Below, piece after piece: positions 62,862-64,000 of a stretch of DNA of 64,000 nucleotides. The position numbers were made by a program, and so were the translations under genes. Each line of letters starts with the position of its first letter. Within the stretch, counting starts at the first letter, position 1. This stretch comes from Amia ocellicauda (lineage: Eukaryota > Chordata > Actinopteri > Amiiformes > Amiidae), in assembly GCF_036373705.1 (NCBI RefSeq), contig NC_089851.1, positions 45,404,970 to 45,468,969 of the forward strand. Reading direction: 5' to 3'. The notes under the pieces are model-generated. The model did not search any database, was not told the origin of the DNA, and saw only the letters and a list, made by a program, of their open reading frames with translations.

Positions 62862-64000
62862 CTGGGAAGAGAGAACGAGGGGTTAGTGTGTGCCCTTCAC
62901 TCCCAACAAGCAGAGTGATTTCCACTGAAGGGCAGGTCCAACCTCCCTGGGCTGCAAGTAAGAGTATTTTCCTTACTTAAAACCACCCTAGAGAACTGCT
63001 CAGAAATGTACAGACTTATTTTTTGTTAATATAGCCAATACAAAAAATCTGCCACACATCCTTTGGTCAGATTTGAACTCAGTTGATGGATTCCAGTGGG
63101 TGTTTAGAAACGGATCTGGGAGCATATTACCCTGGAAACCAACAGTCTCCTTCCATCAGTTCTACCTGCTGCAAAATAGAAGTATTATTTTCAACATTAA
63201 ATTTACAAATGGAAGCATCTCAGTTTGATCTTATGCCGTACAGGCGGCTCCTTCCCTGCAAGAGCACCTGTGGAATCACATGGAGGGAACAGTCCAATAA
63301 CACACTCAGTAGTTGACAGTGTTGTGCAAGGCAGACTGCTAGAAATGTTACCCTTCGCTAAAATATCAAAAAGCCTATTAAACCCAATCTATACTTGTTG
63401 TGTAGCTTAACCAAAACCACCCAGCGAAGGAACAATACTGGCTCCAAGTGGAGGGGTAAGAGTGATAAAGCAAACCAAACTGATCATAATTCTAGTACTT
63501 ACTAAGGGAATAAAGTGTTACCATTTCATATTTGATATTTCATACTAAATCATATTTGTATATTAAACCTGTGCTTGCTTGTGTGGTTGGTACATGATGT
63601 GGCTTAAATTCTCCTCCATGACTTTTGACGTATAACTTAATGCAATGTGGAATTCTACAGCACAGTATTTTTTTGAATATCTTAGGATATAATAGCCCCC
63701 TCCCCCGCCCCCACAAGCACTCCATTGTAATTGAACAGATTACATTTATCCACCAGCTGGCAACAGCTACAACTACAGTCACGATCTCTTTATTACAAAA
63801 AACAAACAACGACAACAAGAGCAGCAGCCTTCGAAGGCTTGAGATGAAAATGGCTTTCAGCGGGACTCTGCTTTCTGCTGTTTGCATAATCAGTCCTGCA
63901 TCTCCCCATCATTAGTGTTCATTACTTGGGCAATTAAGACACCTGCATTATGGATTTCAAGAGCGGCAGAGCCACGGTGGGCTGATATATTTATTCCAGG
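62862..64000. other. Probable LYRM4 intron
   Basis: It lies upstream of the terminal LYRM4 exon on the minus strand. The preceding LYRM4 coding exon was not recognised here, and no other feature was seen. Confidence 0.5.

Overview
The window looks like a ray-finned fish nuclear chromosome. Genes are split by GT-AG introns, dinucleotide and trinucleotide microsatellites are frequent, and mobile DNA is dominated by Tc1-type transposons together with hAT and pogo elements, CR1-like and RTE-like LINEs and an LTR. The species cannot be fixed from the sequence alone.

Four genes can be recognised, in the order CDYL(+), RPP40(-), PPP1R3G(+), LYRM4(-). As recalled, this order and orientation match human 6p25, which independently supports each call. 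CDYL occupies 12286-36052 as six coding exons; the first coding exon, carrying the start of the chromodomain, lies upstream, and the 3' UTR probably runs to about 40125. RPP40 is complete: eight exons at 41741-47413 on the minus strand encode 361 residues with consistent splice phases. PPP1R3G is an intronless gene at 49662-50615 with a PP1-docking motif and a glycogen-binding CBM21 domain. Only the last coding exon of LYRM4 (ISD11) is present, at 62790-62861.

Layout: 1-12285 is sequence upstream of the second CDYL coding exon, probably intron. It holds a LINE 3' end, a TA-flanked MITE, a broken Tc1 and a pogo-like transposon with a hAT MITE nested in it. 12286-40125 is the body of CDYL, with two oppositely oriented Tc1 copies, two hAT-like elements, an RTE-like LINE fragment and a Tc1-type MITE in its introns. 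41200-47413 is RPP40, with a Tc1 fossil in intron 3. 47414-49661 is the RPP40 promoter side plus a large AAT/ATT palindrome. 50616-64000 holds an apparent solo LTR, another Tc1 fossil, a CR1-like LINE split by an apparently intact Tc1, and the LYRM4 end.

The genes have unrelated roles: chromatin repression, tRNA and rRNA processing, glycogen control and mitochondrial Fe-S assembly. They are neighbours by conserved synteny and not as a functional cluster. No new gene system was found. The most notable signals are structural: inverted Tc1 copies flanking CDYL coding exons 4-5, whose combined length keeps frame; a palindromic divergent TATA region shared by three Tc1 copies; an uninterrupted 337-residue Tc1 transposase; and tandem perfect hairpins in the CDYL 3' UTR.
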